Assembly (NCBI GenBank): GCA_023091665.1
Contig: JALJCQ010000015.1
Span: forward strand, 2,852,001 to 2,916,000
DNA from: Pythium myriotylum
Lineage: Eukaryota > Oomycota > Peronosporomycetes > Pythiales > Pythiaceae
DNA: 64,000 nt
Direction: 5' to 3'
Every line of letters begins with the position of its first letter. The stretch's first letter is position 1. This document shows positions 62,159 to 64,000 of the stretch, piece after piece. The position numbers and the translations under genes are program-made. The notes under the pieces are model-generated. The model was not told where the DNA came from. It did no database searches and worked only from the letters and a program-made list of their open reading frames with translations.

Positions 62159-62905
62159 ATGCACACTGCTGGTCTCTTCGTCGCTACTGCGCTGCTGCTC
62201 GCCTCCGTCGACGCTCGTGGAAACGGACCCGGCACCTCTTGTATCGTCCAAGGCCAAGATCGCCTGGGCTTTGACATCGGCAACGTCAAGGGAGCTGACA
62301 CCGACGCCTGTGTCAGCGCTTGTGAAAAGCGCGAAGGCTGTCGCGTGTGGAGCTGGACCGACTACCAGGGCGGCACCTGCTGGCTCAAGAGCTACCCCTC
62401 CCAGCTCGTCCCGAAAGCCAACGTGACCACCACCACGTGCGTACGTGATGGCAGCCCCTGGAATATCTGTGTCGGCCAATACGGAGTCAACTTCGTTGGC
62501 AACGACATCGGTAGCAAGCCCGCCAAGGTGGCGACGGATTGTTGCGAAATCTGCAACCAATTCACCGGATGCTCAGCGTACTCGTGGTCGGCCGCCAACG
62601 GCGGCACGTGTTGGCTTAAGAGCAGTGTGGGCACTGCCGTGGGCAAGTCGGATGTGATCTCGTCGTCGCTCATCAACGTCGGTCCGGTGTGCGCGTTCGA
62701 GTACGACACGGATTTCCCGGGTCAGGACATCGGCAACAAGCCTGCGGTGAACGCTGGCGAGTGCTGCTCACTGTGCAAGGCTAACGATAGCTGCAAGGCG
62801 TACTCGTGGAACAACTACAACGGCGGCACGTGCTGGATGAAGAGCGGCAAGGGTAGTGCGGTGACGTCGCCTGGCGTGATCTCGGCCTTTGTTGTCCGAG
62901 TCTAG
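62159..62905 (+). CDS. Secreted three-module PAN protein P12, identical to P11 (248 aa)
   Basis: The same protein as P11 in opposite orientation: signal peptide, atypical first module (CRVWSWTDYQ), then two CC-type modules ending VISAFVVRV. Initiator and leader are also duplicated, so both copies could be transcribed. No mutation separates the coding sequences as far as I can see. Confidence 0.85.
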   Translation: MHTAGLFVATALLLASVDARGNGPGTSCIVQGQDRLGFDIGNVKGADTDACVSACEKREGCRVWSWTDYQGGTCWLKSYPSQLVPKANVTTTTCVRDGSPWNICVGQYGVNFVGNDIGSKPAKVATDCCEICNQFTGCSAYSWSAANGGTCWLKSSVGTAVGKSDVISSSLINVGPVCAFEYDTDFPGQDIGNKPAVNAGECCSLCKANDSCKAYSWNNYNGGTCWMKSGKGSAVTSPGVISAFVVRV

Positions 62906-63464
62906 TCTCGTCGAAGCTGACCTACGTCTCGCCGGGTTTGCTTTGACCTAATCGAGATCATCAGTAAGTAGTGAACACAACGCGGATGACATCATCCAAG
63001 CCCCCTATATGAAATAGAGCTTGTTGGATTCCCAATTAGTACTACGCAGTAGTGATAGTGACGACGGAAGCACACAAGGTCGCCCGACGATTCCTTTGCG
63101 AAAGAAAGTCGGCGCAACCACTATGCCATGAAACAGGAACATGGTGACCATTGCCGTTGCTGATTTAGTGAGCACATCAGTCACGGCAATGTTGAGGCAA
63201 ATCCAAACAGTGGGATTGAGCAAACAAGCTAACTCGAATGAGGCCATGCCGAGTGTGCTGGAGTGGTGTGGTGGATCTTGAACGTCTCGGCACTTGGTGG
63301 CACGATGGAAAGTGAGTAGTCTGGTCGAGTGCTCATGGCTGGAGGCGACGGTTGAAACCACCAGTTGAACTGTTCGTGCACCCTTCCTGGAACTCAGCCA
63401 TCGTTCCACCAACGTTCTCTCTCGCGTCAGAAAACCACCGGTTGACATCCCCAACCAGCCAGCA

Positions 63465-63634
63465 GCAAACGTGCGAAGGACGCGGGTGTGTGCTGCTCAC
63501 TGTGCAAGGGCAACAAGGATTGCAAGGCGTACACGTGGAGCAACTCCAAGGGCGGCACGTGCTAGACGAAGAGCGGCAAGGGCCAGGTGACGTGGTCGTC
63601 AAGTGTGATCTCGACCTCACTGGCTGGTTTCTAG
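63465..63634 (+). pseudogene. Lone last PAN module with nonsense codon (relic)
   Basis: The frame reads AKDAGVCCSLCKGNKDCKAY, then TWSNSKGGTC, a TAG where paralogues have TGG (Trp), and ends ISTSLAGF. It has no start, signal peptide or first two modules. It matches the last modules of P8/P9. Confidence 0.75.
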
Positions 63635-63689
63635 GTGGCATCTCGAATCGATGTCAGCAGTCATCGGGTCTGATGGGTTTTCAAGCCAA

Positions 63690-63990
63690 CTTTGTTTTCA
63701 AAGCCCGGGCTATCTTCGTCGTAGAAAACCCAGCAATTGACGCCGCCTCCGTTGCAACAAGCTTAGGTGGGGGAGAAGAGCATGCAGACTATTCTTTCGG
63801 AAGAAGTGCTGTTGCCGAAGGTTAATACTCTTCATGGATGACTTTTCTGAGTTCTGAACCAGGGTGCCAGAGCACAACCGACTTCATTTCGACCGCCGGC
63901 TCCATCAGCAATGATAACAACTTGATGTTGATAAGATATTCACCGATTTCAAGCAACGGCTCTCTGCCAACGCCTATGTATCCCCGCCGT
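63690..63990 (+). repeat. Direct repeat, copy 2 (partner 58690-58990)
   Basis: See copy 1. It follows the lone PAN module, whereas copy 1 follows a relic first module. Confidence 0.75.
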
Positions 63991-64000
63991 CACTATCACT

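Larger units (their letters stand above)
61992..63031 (+). repeat. Inverted-repeat arm 3R
   Basis: Partner of 58973-60012. Confidence 0.85.

Overview
The window reads as nuclear DNA of an oomycete, probably Phytophthora/Pythium-like. Genes are compact, and where introns occur they are short (about 50-85 bp, GT-AG). Several genes carry an initiator matching the oomycete core promoter (GCTCATTYYNCAWTTT, usually followed by TTGCG) some 50-80 bp upstream of the ATG. The gene content also fits: secreted PAN/Apple-domain proteins, a GRK-type kinase, a TMC-like channel, ZIP transporters and a folate/biopterin-type transporter. I see no rRNA, tRNA or CRISPR array.

Layout. 0-21 kb is a mostly single-copy housekeeping and signalling block: a 5'-truncated membrane transporter, a C2-like protein, an RGS/GRK kinase with a C-terminal CaaX box, a membrane-anchored protein with two LC8-like domains (and a decayed copy of its 3' end), an unknown protein, a RanBP2-type zinc-finger protein, two tandem LRR paralogues, a five-exon TMC-like channel divergent from a TatD nuclease, a P-loop kinase and a four-exon unknown. 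About 20.7-22.6 kb has no gene I can support.

22.6-45.7 kb holds two GMC flavin oxidoreductases fused to C-terminal PAN modules, a small PAN protein that looks derived from the tail of such a fusion, three clustered ZIP metal transporters, two ABCF ATPases lying as an inverted pair around the second GMC-PAN gene, an aldo-keto reductase and a Tim17-like protein.

45.9-63.6 kb is an expanded cluster of small secreted three-module PAN proteins in both orientations. I count nine copies with a recognisable start (P4-P12): six intact, one interrupted by an in-frame TAG, and two identical frameshifted pseudogenes. Two further fragments are relics. Inverted duplications are the main structural theme: three independent pairs of arms, each 1.0-1.3 kb and identical or nearly so, occur in 28 kb (ABCF 5' halves, a PAN pseudogene, an intact PAN gene). 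Last-module tracts are also shared between neighbouring PAN genes, suggesting gene conversion.

The PAN products probably act outside the cell. They have signal peptides, many cysteines and N-glycosylation sequons, and PAN modules bind carbohydrate or protein in other oomycete secreted proteins such as CBEL. The GMC-PAN fusions could bring an FAD oxidoreductase to the same ligands. This shared role is inferred from domain content, not shown by the sequence. Exon borders were placed by eye using reading frame, splice consensus and family conservation.
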